A stretch of 64,000 nt of DNA from Dermacentor variabilis. Taxonomy: Eukaryota > Arthropoda > Arachnida > Ixodida > Ixodidae. The DNA lies in contig NC_134570.1 of NCBI RefSeq assembly GCF_050947875.1, forward strand, positions 103,216,122 through 103,280,121, given 5' to 3'. A program made the position numbers and the translations under genes. The first letter of the stretch is position 1. Every line of letters begins with the position of its first letter. Shown piece by piece: positions 1-12,230 of the stretch. A model generated the notes under the pieces. It had not been told where the DNA came from and made no database searches. It saw nothing but the letters and a program-made list of their open reading frames with translations.

Positions 1-640
<640 letters not shown>

Positions 641-673
641 GAGGAGGTCTGTTGGTCCGCTGCATAGTTAGTT

Positions 674-834
674 GAAGAAACGAAGGAGCACACTTATGAA
701 AATAGCATTTTTAATGCTTGAACGTATTGGCCGTGGCACAGCCTACGTCAGAATAAACGACGAAGGTCATGCCACGGCAGAAATGTTGTAAAGATTAAAA
801 ATGCAATTTTCTTAAGTGTGCTCCTTCGTTTCTT

Positions 835-835
<1 letters not shown>
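674..835. mobile_element. Foldback MITE-like element with 42-bp terminal inverted repeats
   Basis: The left arm 674-715 (starts GAAGAAACGAAGGAG) and right arm 794-835 (ends CTCCTTCGTTTCTTC) are reverse complements over 42 bases with two mismatches. An inner pair, 730-738 GCCGTGGCA and 770-778 TGCCACGGC, continues the pairing, so almost the whole 162 bp can fold into one hairpin. There is no coding capacity. This form is typical of a non-autonomous DNA transposon, but no superfamily can be named. An exact target duplication is not clear because the right flank is microsatellite. Confidence 0.8.

Positions 836-837
<2 letters not shown>

Positions 838-897
<60 letters not shown>
838..897. repeat. 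(TA)n microsatellite
   Basis: About 60 bases of TA repeat directly abutting the right end of the foldback element. Two open frames rich in alternating Ile and Tyr run through it and are artefacts of the repeat. Confidence 0.98.
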
Positions 898-898
<1 letters not shown>

Positions 899-1796
899 CC
901 TCGGGGCCTTATTCTTTCTGTCCTTCATACAGGGGAAAACAATTTTCTACATACCACAGAACTTCGTTTCCGTGAAGTTTCACTTACCGTGCGAACAATA
1001 AACCTCAGGCCGCAGCCAGTGTGGTTAAACGTGCGACGGCGTTCTTTTTCGCTGGCGTTTTCGTCGGCGCACTGTGTCTCGTCACATCTCCGAGGTGCGC
1101 GGCCACCCGAAACTTCTTCAGGTAACCAAAACGATTCCTCTTAAGCCACGAGCAGAATACGTGTTTCTTCTCCTAAACTGGACATGTGCTAGCCGTAGAT
1201 CGGGATGTGCGTAAGGTTTAATACCGGCCATCGTCCGTGCATACTTGCAGGAAAGTGAGACTGCGCGGATTTATTTTCAGAGAAGCCGGCAAAAATAGCC
1301 GGGGACCGGCTTCAGAGTCTACAATGTTTGATGGCACGAACGTAGACAAATGATGGCGAAAGAGGTTGCTAACGAACACAAGCACCACCGTGATGTCAAA
1401 TGTATGTCACAGTCTAACTTGCGCAGTTCGTTATGAACTTCTTTCAGCGCTAGAGTAGAATACTCGCGCAGAATAACTTTGGCGACGGTTCCGCCATGGT
1501 ATGCACCGCGATTAGATCCGCTGGTCGAATCACTAAGACGGGCGCACGTTCGCGATGCCCGGCATCGTTTCGCGCCGGAGGCGAGAAGTGCAAACAAGAG
1601 AGGAGAATCTACCCGGACAAGATGGCGGAATCGCGCCAACTTCCGGCGTCACCGAGCTTAACAAAGAGCGACGTTACGGCATCCCCTCAGTTTGCTTCTT
1701 TCTCCATGGCGGCGGCGGGGACGGAGCTTCTTTCTGATGAAGTGTTACTGCGCCAAGAAGTCCGGTGGAATCTAAGAGTGCTTTCGATTTATCAGA
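898..1796. other. No gene recognised; GC-richer unique stretch
   Basis: Several overlapping short open frames on both strands (about 60-108 codons) reflect GC-rich composition near 1480-1740. None has a recognisable domain or a convincing splice structure. Confidence 0.45.
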
Positions 1797-1812
1797 GTAG
1801 ATACTGAATCAA

Positions 1813-2045
1813 TAATAATATTTGGGGTTTTACGTGCCAAAACCACTTTCTGATTATGAGGCACGCCGTAGTGGAGGACTCCGGAAATTTCGACCACCTG
1901 GGGTTCTTTAACGTGCACCTAAATCTAAGCACACGGGTGTTTTCGCATTTCGCCCCCATCGAAATGCGGCCGCCGTGGCCGGGATTCGATCCCGCGACCT
2001 CGTGCTCAGCAGCCCAACACCATAGCCACTGAGCAACCACGGCGG
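1813..2045 (-). mobile_element. tRNA-derived SINE, Ruka-like, complete
   Basis: Read on the minus strand it begins with a tRNA-like head, CCGTGGTTGCTCAGTGGCTA, with an internal box A (TGGCTATGGTGTTGGG) and box B (GGGATCGAATCCC). A conserved body follows (CACGTTAAAGAACCCCAGGT, then GCCTCATAATCAGA, then TTGGCACGTAAAACCCC), ending in a short ATT-rich tail. It is flanked by a perfect 16-bp direct repeat, gtagatactgaatcaa, at 1797-1812 and 2046-2061. The tRNA head and target duplication make LINE-assisted retroposition clear. Ruka SINEs are known from ixodid ticks. The perfect duplication marks this as the youngest SINE in the window. Confidence 0.92.
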
Positions 2046-2221
2046 GTAGATACTGAATCAAGTCAGCCTTAGCGCGCGATGGTGTGGCATTTGCCCAAAT
2101 GCAAAAGGGAAAAGTGAACAGTGATCTCAAGTTTGGACTGACGTGTGTATTTGAGCTGGTTCTAGTGAAGCGCTGCAATAAATAAGACGCCTTTGCTCTC
2201 TGCGCGCTACACAGCACGGCC

Positions 2222-2445
2222 ATGGCTTAGCAGCTACGGCTTTGCGTTGCAGAAGTACGTGGTTGCAGGATCGATTCCCGGCGGCGGCGGGGCCGCATTT
2301 CAATTACTTTGAGATGCGAGAATGCCCGTGCTCCGTGCATTCTATGCGCGTTAAAGAACCCCAGGTGGTCAAAATTATTCCGAAGTTCCCCAGAACGGCC
2401 TGCTTCATAATCAGAACTTGGCTGTTCGGTTCCCCAGCATAAGCT
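2222..2445 (+). mobile_element. Ruka-like SINE, older diverged copy
   Basis: Plus-strand copy of the same family: degenerate head GGCTTAGCAGCTACGGC, box B GGATCGATTCCC, then GTTAAAGAACCCCAGGTGGT and GCTTCATAATCAGAAC. The tail has drifted and no target duplication is evident. Confidence 0.85.
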
Positions 2446-3665
2446 AGCGCGAGTAAGACGCCTGAACTGCTTTATGGATCGCTGCCACTGGTGCGTGCTT
2501 GAACTCCGCACGTTTCCTTTAATTGTCCTATATAGAAAGGTTTCCCCGAGTACACCGGGCACAATCAACACAAATAAAAGCAACAAAAAAAGAAAGAAAT
2601 GTGACTACAACATCCGGTGCATGTGAACACACGGAATTATGATAAGTAAGTATATTGTAACCTGCTGCTAAGCCTCCTGTCATCGCGAATATACGTCTCG
2701 GAGACTTAGCTATGCCAGTATTACGAATACAGGTGAATTTGGAAAGCCAAGAACGCATCCCGGTCGTTAACCGCTTATGTGTTTGAATTTATGCTTATAG
2801 CACCTCTGGGCGAAAATAATGAAGCTCGAAACTTTAAAGTGAAGAGCTGCCTGCAGTATTCGGAATGAGTTCGGTCCTTCTTGAGCTCTCTGCCTGTACA
2901 CACGTCAACCCCGCCATCTAAGGGTTCTGTGCCTTGATTCACGAAGTGCACGATGCTATAAAGTATTAAATTAAATCGGAATGAACTTTTGATTGGGGCA
3001 GTTGTTCATTGTCGATGACATGTAGCTGCTAAAGATCGCGCTGTTCTCCGTGGAAATTTCTTACTTTAGCGATAAGTGGAGGATAAGGAGGATGTGTGCT
3101 GTGCTAGTGGTACCACTACCGCCGCGGCCATTCCGACAGGCCTCAAACGGCAGCTAGAAAGTGGCTTTGTCTTTGAGTTGCCGCTTAGCAGATTTTTGTT
3201 TTCTCGTATATGCGAATAACAATCGGAAGCTATCATGTCTCCAGCTTGTGTATAAGTCATGCTTCAGGAATCTTCCGACGCAACACAGTCTTAAACGTTG
3301 TCATAGTTCAATAACGCACTTGATCTTGGTGGACGCCCTAGAAGAGTGTGACATCGCTTATGGTGGCACTGCTTGTGTAACATCGTGTGACGTCAGTTGC
3401 GGTGGTGGTACTTGTCTGGCGTACTGCATAAGCTTCGCACTAGCTCCGTAGAACGGCTGCGTATCTTTCTTTTTTCCGGCTATATTAACGGAGCGGTCGC
3501 AATGAATGCAGTTTTGCGAGCATTTGTGCGTAATTTGGGTTTGAGCACGCGTTGCTTAGAGAAATATGCAATCAGAGGACCTCTAAGTATTTTTACAATA
3601 AACGTTTAATAATTGATGAAGTATTTCTATACTTACCAAACAGAAATAATCGACCATCCGTCTGT
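2446..3665. other. No gene recognised
   Basis: Only short, unsupported open frames on both strands. No repeat structure was noticed. Confidence 0.4.
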
Positions 3666-3669
3666 GCCT

Positions 3670-3915
3670 TAAGACGATTGCTTTCAAGATAGAGCCACAG
3701 CGGCGAGCGACTTTACCTTTGTGCTGCCTGGGGTTTCAGCGCGATTGAGACGGCGAGAACACAACGCTCATGAAGCTCTCAGCATACAACGCACCTTGCC
3801 CCTTTCGCAGATTGCTTTTAAGATAAGAGCTCGCGCGTCTCTCTTCAACGCGAAGTGGCAAGAACACAGTGCGCGGAGCTATAGCAGATCGCTTTCAAGA
3901 TACGGTCCGCACAGT
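3670..3915. repeat. Degenerate repeat, three copies of a GATTGCTTTCAAGATA motif
   Basis: The block GA(T/C)(T/C)GCTTT(C/T)AAGATA occurs near 3674, 3811 and 3887, each followed by a GC-rich stretch, with related flanks (GGCGAGAACACAACGC against AGTGGCAAGAACACAG). Spacing is irregular. It looks like an old tandem or interspersed repeat. Confidence 0.5.
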
Positions 3916-5700
3916 CGTGCCATATAGGCAGCTGCCGCCGGAGCACGTTTGATCACGGTTGGTAATAGTTCAACGCGGATGGATAAGGCGCCAAAGAGTG
4001 ATAACAGCTTATAACGACGGGAACTTCATCAGCGCACTTGGCGCCGCCACCTTCGTGCTTTGCTTGCGTTATCAATGCACCTTGTGCCGCCGTCCGTACC
4101 AGTTCGTGTCGCCGCAGCGCTCTCATTTGTACTAGCCGGATCAAGTTTCAAAACATTGATAATGACAAAGAGCTTCGTAGAGGTGAGCATGTGATAAACA
4201 ATGCTTACGCATACTTATAACAACTCCCAGAGGAGTTTCGATGAACGCGATATGCTTCTCCAAGGCTTCATATCCGAGTCCACAGCCTATTACTAGACTA
4301 GATTTGCATTACTAGTTATTACTCTATTAGGTTAATGTCTTGAGCGTTCATGTTAAAATGACTCTAAAGAAAAAAAAAGAGAAAAGTTACCTTACACACG
4401 ATTACATATTTTCAGATTTTTACTTGCCCTAACGTCACGATAATATGTTTATTATTATAGGTGAAAAAATAAACACTAACGATAAGTTTTTTTTTTTAAT
4501 TTAGAGGGGAATCGCTAACGCCGCTCCATGAGTGTGACGTGAGGGATATTTTAGCACTTTTTTGGTATTTTAACCAATACGCTTCTATAACAGATGTTAA
4601 AAAAGTTGTATCTTCAACTCGTTTACTGAATGCAGCGGGTTTCATCTCTACAATAAAAGAAAGAGAACTACACCCGGACAAACGCCACGAAGATCAATGA
4701 ACTAACGGCAAGGTGGTGGGTGAAATTCTAGGTGGCATAGCCAGCGGTTTTATTTTTCTGGCTTACTAACCCTCTCCTCACGGTAAAAACGCTTTTTTAG
4801 GTGTTGTGGCAATTGGCAATTTACTAATGCAGCACAAATAAGTATTACGTGCAGTTTCCCTTCACAGGCCTCATCACCAGCCCTGCACACTGACAATTGT
4901 GGAACATAGGTCACGCGCTGACGATCATAGCTATATAGAACATCCATGTAGCGGCTCAAAAGATTGCGGGAGGTTAAATGAAACTTCTCCATCCTTCCTT
5001 TTTGGACAAGCAAGCCTGTTCACCAACGGTGACGACGTCATAAGCGAGCAATTACCTACGCCGGCAACACATATACGTCCCAACCGGAACATGAACTCGT
5101 AGATTTATGTGGAAAGCTGACGGCGCGAACTCGTTAGCGGGAATGCCTTACGCCGAAAGCCAATTTTTTTCCAGTAAACTGTGATATGCATACTATGTTT
5201 TATGGGTCACAACCACATGACGGTAATAGATAATGAAGCCACGGAAAGCACTAAGTGCTGTTATATTTGGGGTGTAGAAATGGTAGAGAAACGGGAAATC
5301 ATAGCCGATCAAAAAATAACTTGCCGCTGGTGGGAGCAGTGTGAGAGCACGTCACAGCTGCCTCAACGCTTTCATTACAGCGAAATACTGGAATTTTAGA
5401 ACAATATAAATTATTTGATTTTGTTTTTACAAATGTAATTATGTGGAAGTCAAAAAGCCACAAGAATTTCTTCCTGTTTGGCTGTCTAGGTTGCAACTCC
5501 TGACAGCAGTTAAAGTTTTTTTTAATTATCAAGCGCAACAAAGGTTTGACAGGGCACATGTCTTTGGTGTCTTTCATGCATCTGTGAATTTAAAAAGTGC
5601 GGTAGTCTTTTTTCTAACGTCAGAGCTCGAAGAAAATATTAACAATCCATCTTCTACCGAAAAATGGGGGGAGTGGGCTAAATGAACGTTGTTCTTCGTG
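3916..5700. other. No gene recognised
   Basis: AT-rich unique sequence with scattered short open frames only. No domain, splice-consistent exon or repeat was found. Confidence 0.4.
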
Positions 5701-5719
5701 CACCTGATCCTCGCCGCGG

Positions 5720-5932
5720 TTAAGTAACCCACGGGTAGCAGTGCCGGATTGCGTCGGCCTCGCGCTCCGCCAGCTCGGGATCTTCTCGTTGCTGTTGGAT
5801 TGCCTGTGCTCGGCCGGCTCTAACGGGTTGATCGGCGCGCCGACGGTAAGCCCTTTCGTGGGCGAGTTCTTGCCACTGCTCGTCGAACGCTGCCAGCTCT
5901 TCAGGGGTACGCAAAAGGCGTCGCCGTTCCAT
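5720..5932 (-). CDS. Possible small charged ORF or exon, function unknown
   Basis: A 70-codon frame in a GC-rich island. The start codon sits in ACGGATGG, a favourable initiation context. The product is rich in Arg, Glu and Gln (for example EELAAFDEQWQELAHERAYR and QQQREDPELAERE) and would form a charged helix or coiled coil with no catalytic motif. Arg/Glu-rich segments of this kind occur in arthropod host proteins and also in transposon-encoded proteins, so it could be the first exon of a longer gene, a TE relic or chance. No TATA box, downstream splice donor or paralogue was found in the window. Confidence 0.3.
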   Translation of the reverse strand: MERRRLLRTPEELAAFDEQWQELAHERAYRRRADQPVRAGRAQAIQQQREDPELAEREADAIRHCYPWVT

Positions 5933-6235
5933 CCGTTTTCAGAGAATGAACTGAACGGAAACGAAGCTAGTGCAATGTGCGCAGAATCCTTTCCTGCCCT
6001 TTCTCGCCCAGGCGGAAGCGAAACGGCTCTGACTGGTTGCGTTCGTGGCGCGAGCGCGCGCCTATGAAGCTGGAATCCTTGCTAATGACTCACGCTCCGA
6101 CGCCGGCGCAGCTGTCAACTCATAAAACAACTCTTTCCCGCAGCTCCTCTGCTCTAGGACCAACTGCTTTTTTTTGCGCGTAACCATGACAACGCCACTT
6201 TTGAGCCAGTACAAGCTTCACTTGAAGAAAGCAAT

Positions 6236-6312
6236 CGTAGTTTAATGGTTAGAGCACCAGGCGGCTATGCTCGATGGCATAGGTTTCCATTCTGCCATTG
6301 GAAATACATTAT
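6236..6312 (+). repeat. tRNA-like SINE head, degenerate
   Basis: GTAGTTTAATGGTTAGAGCA resembles a tRNA 5' half with box A. About 45 bases later GGTTTCCATTC stands where box B (GGTTCGANTCC) should be. The box B is mutated and the sequence runs on into AT-rich DNA. This suggests a decayed tRNA-derived SINE, not a working tRNA gene. Confidence 0.5.
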
Positions 6313-8085
6313 TTTCTTTTACATCGAAGCTGTTAACGCGGCTTTGGGAAAAGTTGGAAAAGTAATGTGACAGTTATAACAGTTTCCCTAAAAATATTAC
6401 ATAACTCAAGTAGTTTAAATTTTAACAAAATATGGCGAACAGTAGAGCTAATAGGTCGGCAAAGCTTGAAGTTTTTGTGGTAGTTAAAGTTAAATAATAA
6501 TTGCTAAACCCTCGTCTTCGGACCACTATGACACGTTATATAAAATGCTTCCAAAGAGTCTCCGCCTGCCTGAAACAAAAAAAAAACACTAACGATTGTA
6601 CCTTTTTCAAGAAATGCAATGGGTGACATGTATCGAAAGTTTGAAGTGTCTAGCTGAATTATGTGCTGTGAAAACCTTTACTCAGTAATTGGCTTCCCTA
6701 ACATCTTCTGCGTCGACAAAGGAATGCAGCTGCTTCTGGCGTTCTGCGTGGTTCAGTATTGTTAACAGTGCTTATAGTTTGTCGAAATAGGAAGAATGTT
6801 GTGCCTGACGAACAGGAAAGGTTTCATTGTCAAGGTTCTTTAGAACTTTTGTAGAAAGTGACTTATTCGAGCGTTCCAGATTATGAGCTCCCATTATTCA
6901 TGATGTGTCTCAGAATCTTGTACCATCAGCAAACGATACCAGCTTCAAATCCTGTGAATTCAGGAGCATTGTCAAGTGTAGTGTCGGCGAACATTTTATG
7001 TTTCTGACTTGAATAAAGGTTTTACAAAGAGTAATTCAACCCTCGTTTTCCCGCTTTTCCCTCGCGTGGTAAATGAAGGGTACTCTGTTTCTCTGGAGTC
7101 ATCGATTAAATAAGGAAGCCACCTCGTTTATATTCAAGGACACTTAAAGAAAGGTGCTTCGTACTGTGTACGCAAGATTAAACTTTTGTGGCCTAAATAG
7201 GCATTTGCGATAAGTTAAATATGCATGTACTCTGGACCTTTAACAGCGTGTTTTACGAGCAGCGTAAAATTTCGCAGCTGAACTGGCTTGGCTACAATTA
7301 AGATTAGTTTAACTACAATTAGTTTCACTTTCGCTCCAGCTCGTATCTTGAAATTCGCCGTCTTCTCAGCGCAGCGTCTCATCTCGATCGGAGGGGCTTC
7401 TCAAATAGGAAACAATCAAACATAGAAGTCGATGCACAGGGACAAGAAAGAAATTAAGACATTTCCCTGTTTTTACCGCAAAACTTTCTTCGCCTTATCC
7501 TTCGACTTTTACGCGGGTTTGTATGCTCTCTTGCAGAGTTCATCTTGCCGAATACGCGTCATACTTAAAGAAATGTCGAAATCTCGCCGTCGTCGGTATA
7601 CTGTTGTCTTGGTTGCTGTCTCCTAACGGCACTCTTGGACGATTGCACTGTACTGCACACAGCGGAAACGAACGCCGGATATAGAATGAAACGAAGGGGG
7701 ACCTTGCTGAATGCGTGGATCGTACTGAAAGTAATTTTGTCTGCCGTATTCCAACATTACCCGACAAAAAGAGAGTCGAGTCTTTGAAAACGAAAGTCAC
7801 ACTGTTTTGAACCGGGCTCACCGGAAGACCCAACAGTTACAGCTCAGCAAGTGAGCAGGGTGCTTGCCCTCACCCTAGCCATTAGCAGAGACAGTACCGA
7901 CATGGGCCACAGGTGCCACCGGTGGAGGGCGCAATGCTTCGCTACTACCGCCACCTACCGAGCCCACGGTGGGTGTCATATGCACCTGATCATAACTCTG
8001 GTTACAATGCCAATATTTCCAGAACCAAGCAGTAGACGGCGTTGAAGATAATGCGAGTAAAATGACTTTGCGATCACTGTGTACA
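6313..8085. other. No gene recognised
   Basis: AT-rich unique sequence. Short frames around 7430-7830 on both strands overlap each other and show no family resemblance. Confidence 0.4.
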
Positions 8086-8575
8086 TTTTTAACACGATAG
8101 CGTTAATGTCCCCGTACCGCAGAACATCTATTGTCGGCGCCGGTGTCCACGGTCGAGAAAATTATAGCGAAGCATGCATAATCTAAGCGGCATTCAAGTT
8201 TTCTTCTATCACTAAAGTTGCTCATACCATGTCTTACGTTGTTTGCAGTTTCTCCTCAGAATTTTGAGCATGGCAGTCCACAAACCAATGATATGAAACA
8301 AAGCGCCGACTGCAGTTCCCTTTTCTATTAAATCTTCTCAGACTGAAATATCTGAAGTGCGAAACAATAACGGAAGATCGGCCAACGCACGAAGCCGTGC
8401 TTCTACTAGACAGCTCGCCCTTCGGGCATCGATGTCGCCGCCAGCGTTTCCAGCTAAACATTACGGTTACCGATAAGCTGCAGTTGCCCGGAAGCGTGAT
8501 AAGCAGTTAGCAATCTCAGAATGATATCACGTTCCACTTTTAAAGGCGAAGCTCAAGCTGGCCTCCAAATTTTGT
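8086..8575. repeat. Fragments of a dispersed repeat carrying a near-palindromic AACGCTATCGTT-type motif
   Basis: TTAACACGATAGCGTTAATG near 8090 and TCACGTTCCACTTTTAAAGGCGAAGCTCAAG near 8530 match, with divergence, TTTTAACGCGACAGCGTTAAGG at 33958 and AACGCTATCGCGTTCCACTCTTGAAGGCGAAGC near 34826. These are parts of one interspersed repeat family. The intervening 400 bp holds nothing recognised. Confidence 0.4.
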
Positions 8576-8805
8576 TTGTGTGCACTACTTATGACCCTGC
8601 CTTATTGTGCTAATGTGTTACTCAATTTTAATTCACCACTGTGTTTTTGTAGAAGCAGCATCGTTAGTTTAGCTGCGCTTACTGATGTCACGTATGTACT
8701 AAAGGAATACGTAGGTTACAAGACATACAGATATGACTGGCCCATTTTTCTTCAAGGGACTTCGACAGTGGAAATGTATAAGCCACGTAATATCAGGAGT
8801 GTAAC

Positions 8806-9320
8806 TTGCTCGATATAATACTTTCCATACAAATCCTGAATGGGAGCTTACCACTGTCATTGAAAAGAAAACTGTGCAATCATTGTATTCTACCGGTGTT
8901 AACATATAGGGCTGAAACTTGGAGGTTAACAAAGCAGCTCGTGAAATTAAGGACGGCACAGAGCACGATGGAACGAAAATTCTTTGGTGTAACGTTAAGA
9001 GACACGGCTAGAGCGTTGTGGACCATGGGGCAAGCGGGAATAGCCGCTATTGTATTTGACATGAATAGGGAAAATCCAGCTGGGCAGGCAATTTATAGCT
9101 TTGAGCAGATAACCGGTGGACCATTGCAGTTACAGAATGGGTACCATGGGAAGGGGAAGTGAAGTCGTGGATGGCACAGAACTAGGCGGGGCAATGAAAT
9201 TAGGAAATTTGCAAGTGCTAGTCGGGATCAGCTAGAGCAAGCAAGGGGTAAATGGATATTTTTGGAGAGGCCTTCGTCTTGCAGTGGACATAATGATAGG
9301 CGGGTGATGATGCTTACATT
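8806..9320 (+). mobile_element. RTE-like LINE, 3' relic (reverse transcriptase C-terminus)
   Basis: The plus frame at 8806-9162 carries the conserved end of an RTE-type reverse transcriptase: LPLSLKRKLCNHCILPVLTY, then ETWRLTKQLVKLRTAQ and MERKFFGVTLRD. In degraded frames it continues to the family's 3' end, EAFVLQW at about 9270, then a GATGATG tail at about 9305-9318. It is 5' truncated and carries frameshifts and stops, so it is a dead copy. The same family occurs on the minus strand at 13143-13541 and 15805-16508. Confidence 0.85.
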
Positions 9321-9579
9321 TTTGATAGCAATGTTCGCAACGACAGCTCGAAATCACTTCTGCTGCTGATGCTGCATCTGTTGCCGAATAACCCATGACA
9401 AGTACGTGGGCCATACTGAAAGCAACATCGTCATATAATTGTCATCGCTGCTGTCTTTTACCTACATTCTTGGACGATTGGGCGGTACCGGACGGAATGC
9501 AAGCAAACACCGGATTTGATGCAACTCGAGGTGGCCCGCCGCGTGGCAGAGGTGATGCAAGTAATTGCAGACATGAGCA

Positions 9580-10240
9580 CGCACACGAACAAGCAGTCGT
9601 TGTCGTGCCTTCATCGTCCCTCCGTCGTCGCCATTCCATCATTTGTGATGCCATCGTCATTTTATCATTCCTTATTTCGTAGCAAGTCCACTGTCGTGAC
9701 CACATTGTCATCATTCATCTCTCGTGACGCCATCGTCGCCATTCTGTTGCAATTGTGTCGCCGTAATTCCACCTTCGTCATCCCTTTCTTTCCATGCCGT
9801 CGTCGACACACCGTTGTTGACACGCCTTCATCATCGTACCGTCGTCGGCAACCCAGCATTTTCGTACCACTGTCGTCACGCATTGTCTTAATACCACTCT
9901 AATCTTTTTAGCGTGGTCACCTTTTTGTAGTAATGCCATCGTCGCCGTTAGAGCTACGTCATTTACATCGTCACGCACCGCCATCATAACATCGGCACTA
10001 TTCCAGCACTGGTATCACGTTGTCGTCATGCCTTCGTGTGCGTCGAAATATCGTCTGCACGTCATCGCTGCGTCTTCGTCATTTCGTCGTCGTCACGCTA
10101 TTGGTATCACTCCACTGTCATCATGCCGTCGTGGAAAGCTCCATTGACGTCATTTTGTCATAGTGATTTCTGCTTCCATCATGCCATCGTGGTCATTCCA
10201 ACATTGTCAATTCACAGTGGTCGTAGAAACATAACCATAC
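9580..10240. repeat. Cryptic simple-sequence region rich in CGTC / CATCGTCA
   Basis: The plus strand is dominated by irregular reiterations of GTCGTC, CATCGTCA, ATGCCATCGTC and TCATTC without a fixed period. The overlapping open frames on both strands (60-128 codons, rich in Ser/Val/Ile on plus and Met/Arg/Asp on minus) come from this low-complexity composition and should not be called genes. Confidence 0.75.
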
Positions 10241-10975
10241 GATTGTAAACATTTATTTTATTACTCTTCATTAAATTAACTTTATCGATTTACCTATAAC
10301 ATCGGTGCTGACTGTACTCCAAAAAAGAAGGTTCTTAATTCGCTTTATTTATTCAAATACATACATTTGCACCGGTGCAACTTGTGCTTATAAAAGCTAT
10401 GACAGCTAATATACTGAACTGGGTGAGTTGGAATTGAGAATCCGTGTTAGCCAACCAGCACAAAAATTTGCATTCACGCAAGAACAAAAGTGGCACTCTG
10501 TCTACGTATTTCCCTCATTACAATGTGGATTTCGGTGCTGGTCAATTAACATGGTCATGGCGATAATCGCGTATGTCAGGACTGTCAATAAAGTTTTTCC
10601 ATCGATCCATCCATGGCAATAAGTACTCATAAGGTCCTTCATAGAAATATGCCGTGTGTTTATAGTATAGTATTGCGCGATGCCTTGTTACCCTTTATTG
10701 TTTCTTACTATCTGTGTAAGGCTGTTTATTACGCGCAACGTAATGTTTCTGTCATACCCATCAGGTACCAATACTCGAACTGTGTTATAGATGCTAATGA
10801 ACTGTGTGACAAAGAGGTACTCCTCTTTCTCTTCATTTTTCTTTCGCATACATGTTTTAAAACGCTTTTAGAAGATAAGCGCCATAATTATCTCTTGACA
10901 ACAGAGGCACCGCCTTTTTTTAAAGAAAAAAGAATTCTCGTCTAACAATTCTGCAGCAAATGCCACTATAAAGGC
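10241..10975. other. No gene recognised
   Basis: AT-rich sequence. The 110-codon frame at 10613-10945 has no domain and no supporting context. Confidence 0.4.
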
Positions 10976-10977
10976 GC

Positions 10978-11530
10978 TAGCATTTTATTTTATTTGAAAT
11001 ACCTTGCAGGCCCTTAGGGCATTGTGTAAGGGGTGCGTCAAAATCCCAACAGTGAATATACAATAAGAACGACAAGGAACGTATTATACATGATAAATAA
11101 AATTTGAGCACGTAATCACAATACAGAAAAGAAGAGCAATCAACGCGGAAATGACAATAGATATGACACATAGGTGAAGTCACACGATGAAACAAGAAAG
11201 CGCATGGCGCATGGATCAGTGCGCAAACCATCAAGCGAGATAAAGCACAATGTACGGCGTCAAAAAAATATAAACAATAAAAACTAGATGATTAACAGTA
11301 AATCAGTAAAAGAAAACCAAGCTATGAACCTAGACATGTTAAATGATGGCTACAGTGAAATGTGTAATGAGGTGGCGATTGAATGGGGGGGGGGGGTCGT
11401 CAGGATTCGACGTAAAAGCGATGTTATCTGGCAGGTTATTGCATAATTTGATGGCTTGTATAAGTGCTGATGAATTGAAAGCTAAAGTGTCCTCATGTAT
11501 CCGTGTAAAACTCAAATGATTGCGCAATCT
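10978..11530 (-). mobile_element. LINE 3' tail (CR1/L2-like family), minus orientation
   Basis: Read on the minus strand the left edge ends CCCCTTACACAATGCCCTAA, then GGTATTTCAAATAAAATAAA. This matches the tail of the plus copy ending at 12024 (CCCCTTACACAACGCC, then GGTATTCCTCAATAAATAAA). The interior (11040-11530) is non-coding and only tentatively assigned to the same element. The two tails point outward from 11.5 kb. Confidence 0.55.
11385..11396. repeat. G12 homopolymer
   Basis: Twelve consecutive G inside the LINE-like stretch. It can form G-rich structures and is a likely site of length errors. Confidence 0.95.
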
Positions 11531-11689
11531 GCTGGACGTGCGGGAAGGGACATCGAGGTGAAATGAGCATTATCTATTGGAGTGTAGATGTTTGGTTCAT
11601 GATGTGACTCTCCATTGTAGTCTCATGGACCACCGCCTTAAGGTAGTAAATTAAACTACAGGTATCATTACTAACGCTATAACTGCTCT

Positions 11690-11952
11690 TGTACTGTTGC
11701 ATTATATAACTTTTTGTACTTTATTACTCTCCTTGATGTTATACTACTGCACCATTCTGCTTTTTGTTCTGCACTGTTTTTTTTCCTTCCAGGGAAATGC
11801 AGGCATTGATATTAGACCGGAAATTCATGATTATACTAAAATATTTCACCTTGGCCGATGGTGTACCTAATTTCATTGTATATAGCATATTTTGAGCGTG
11901 TACTGCTCCCCTTACACAACGCCTCCCACGAGGACTGTAAGGTATTCCTCAA

Positions 11953-12023
<71 letters not shown>

Positions 12024-12024
12024 A
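11690..12024 (+). mobile_element. LINE 3' end with (AAAT)n tail
   Basis: A T-rich 3' UTR-like stretch leads to CCCCTTACACAACGCCTCCC and GGTATTCCTCAATAAATAAA, then about 18 AAAT units (11951-12024). Tails of this sort end the CR1/L2-like elements of the window, as at 15480-15541. Confidence 0.7.
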
Positions 12025-12230
12025 ATTAGAGTCATTCCACTCTGTGAAGGCAGATGACCGACGGAGCTATATGCATGGGGATAAATATGTTCACAATTGA
12101 TGTGTCGATTGAAAATGAAAGACACATACGACAACGAATATAGTTTTATGCCAATTTTTTTTTCTTTCATTCGATAGGGTACTCAATGCTTTTCTTTATT
12201 TTTAACCTGCTCTTGTTCACTTTTTTGTAT

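Noticed and set aside
816..1144. Two ORFs starting in the AT microsatellite (Ile-Tyr repeats)
   Set aside because: Both are translations of (TA)n followed by unsupported sequence.
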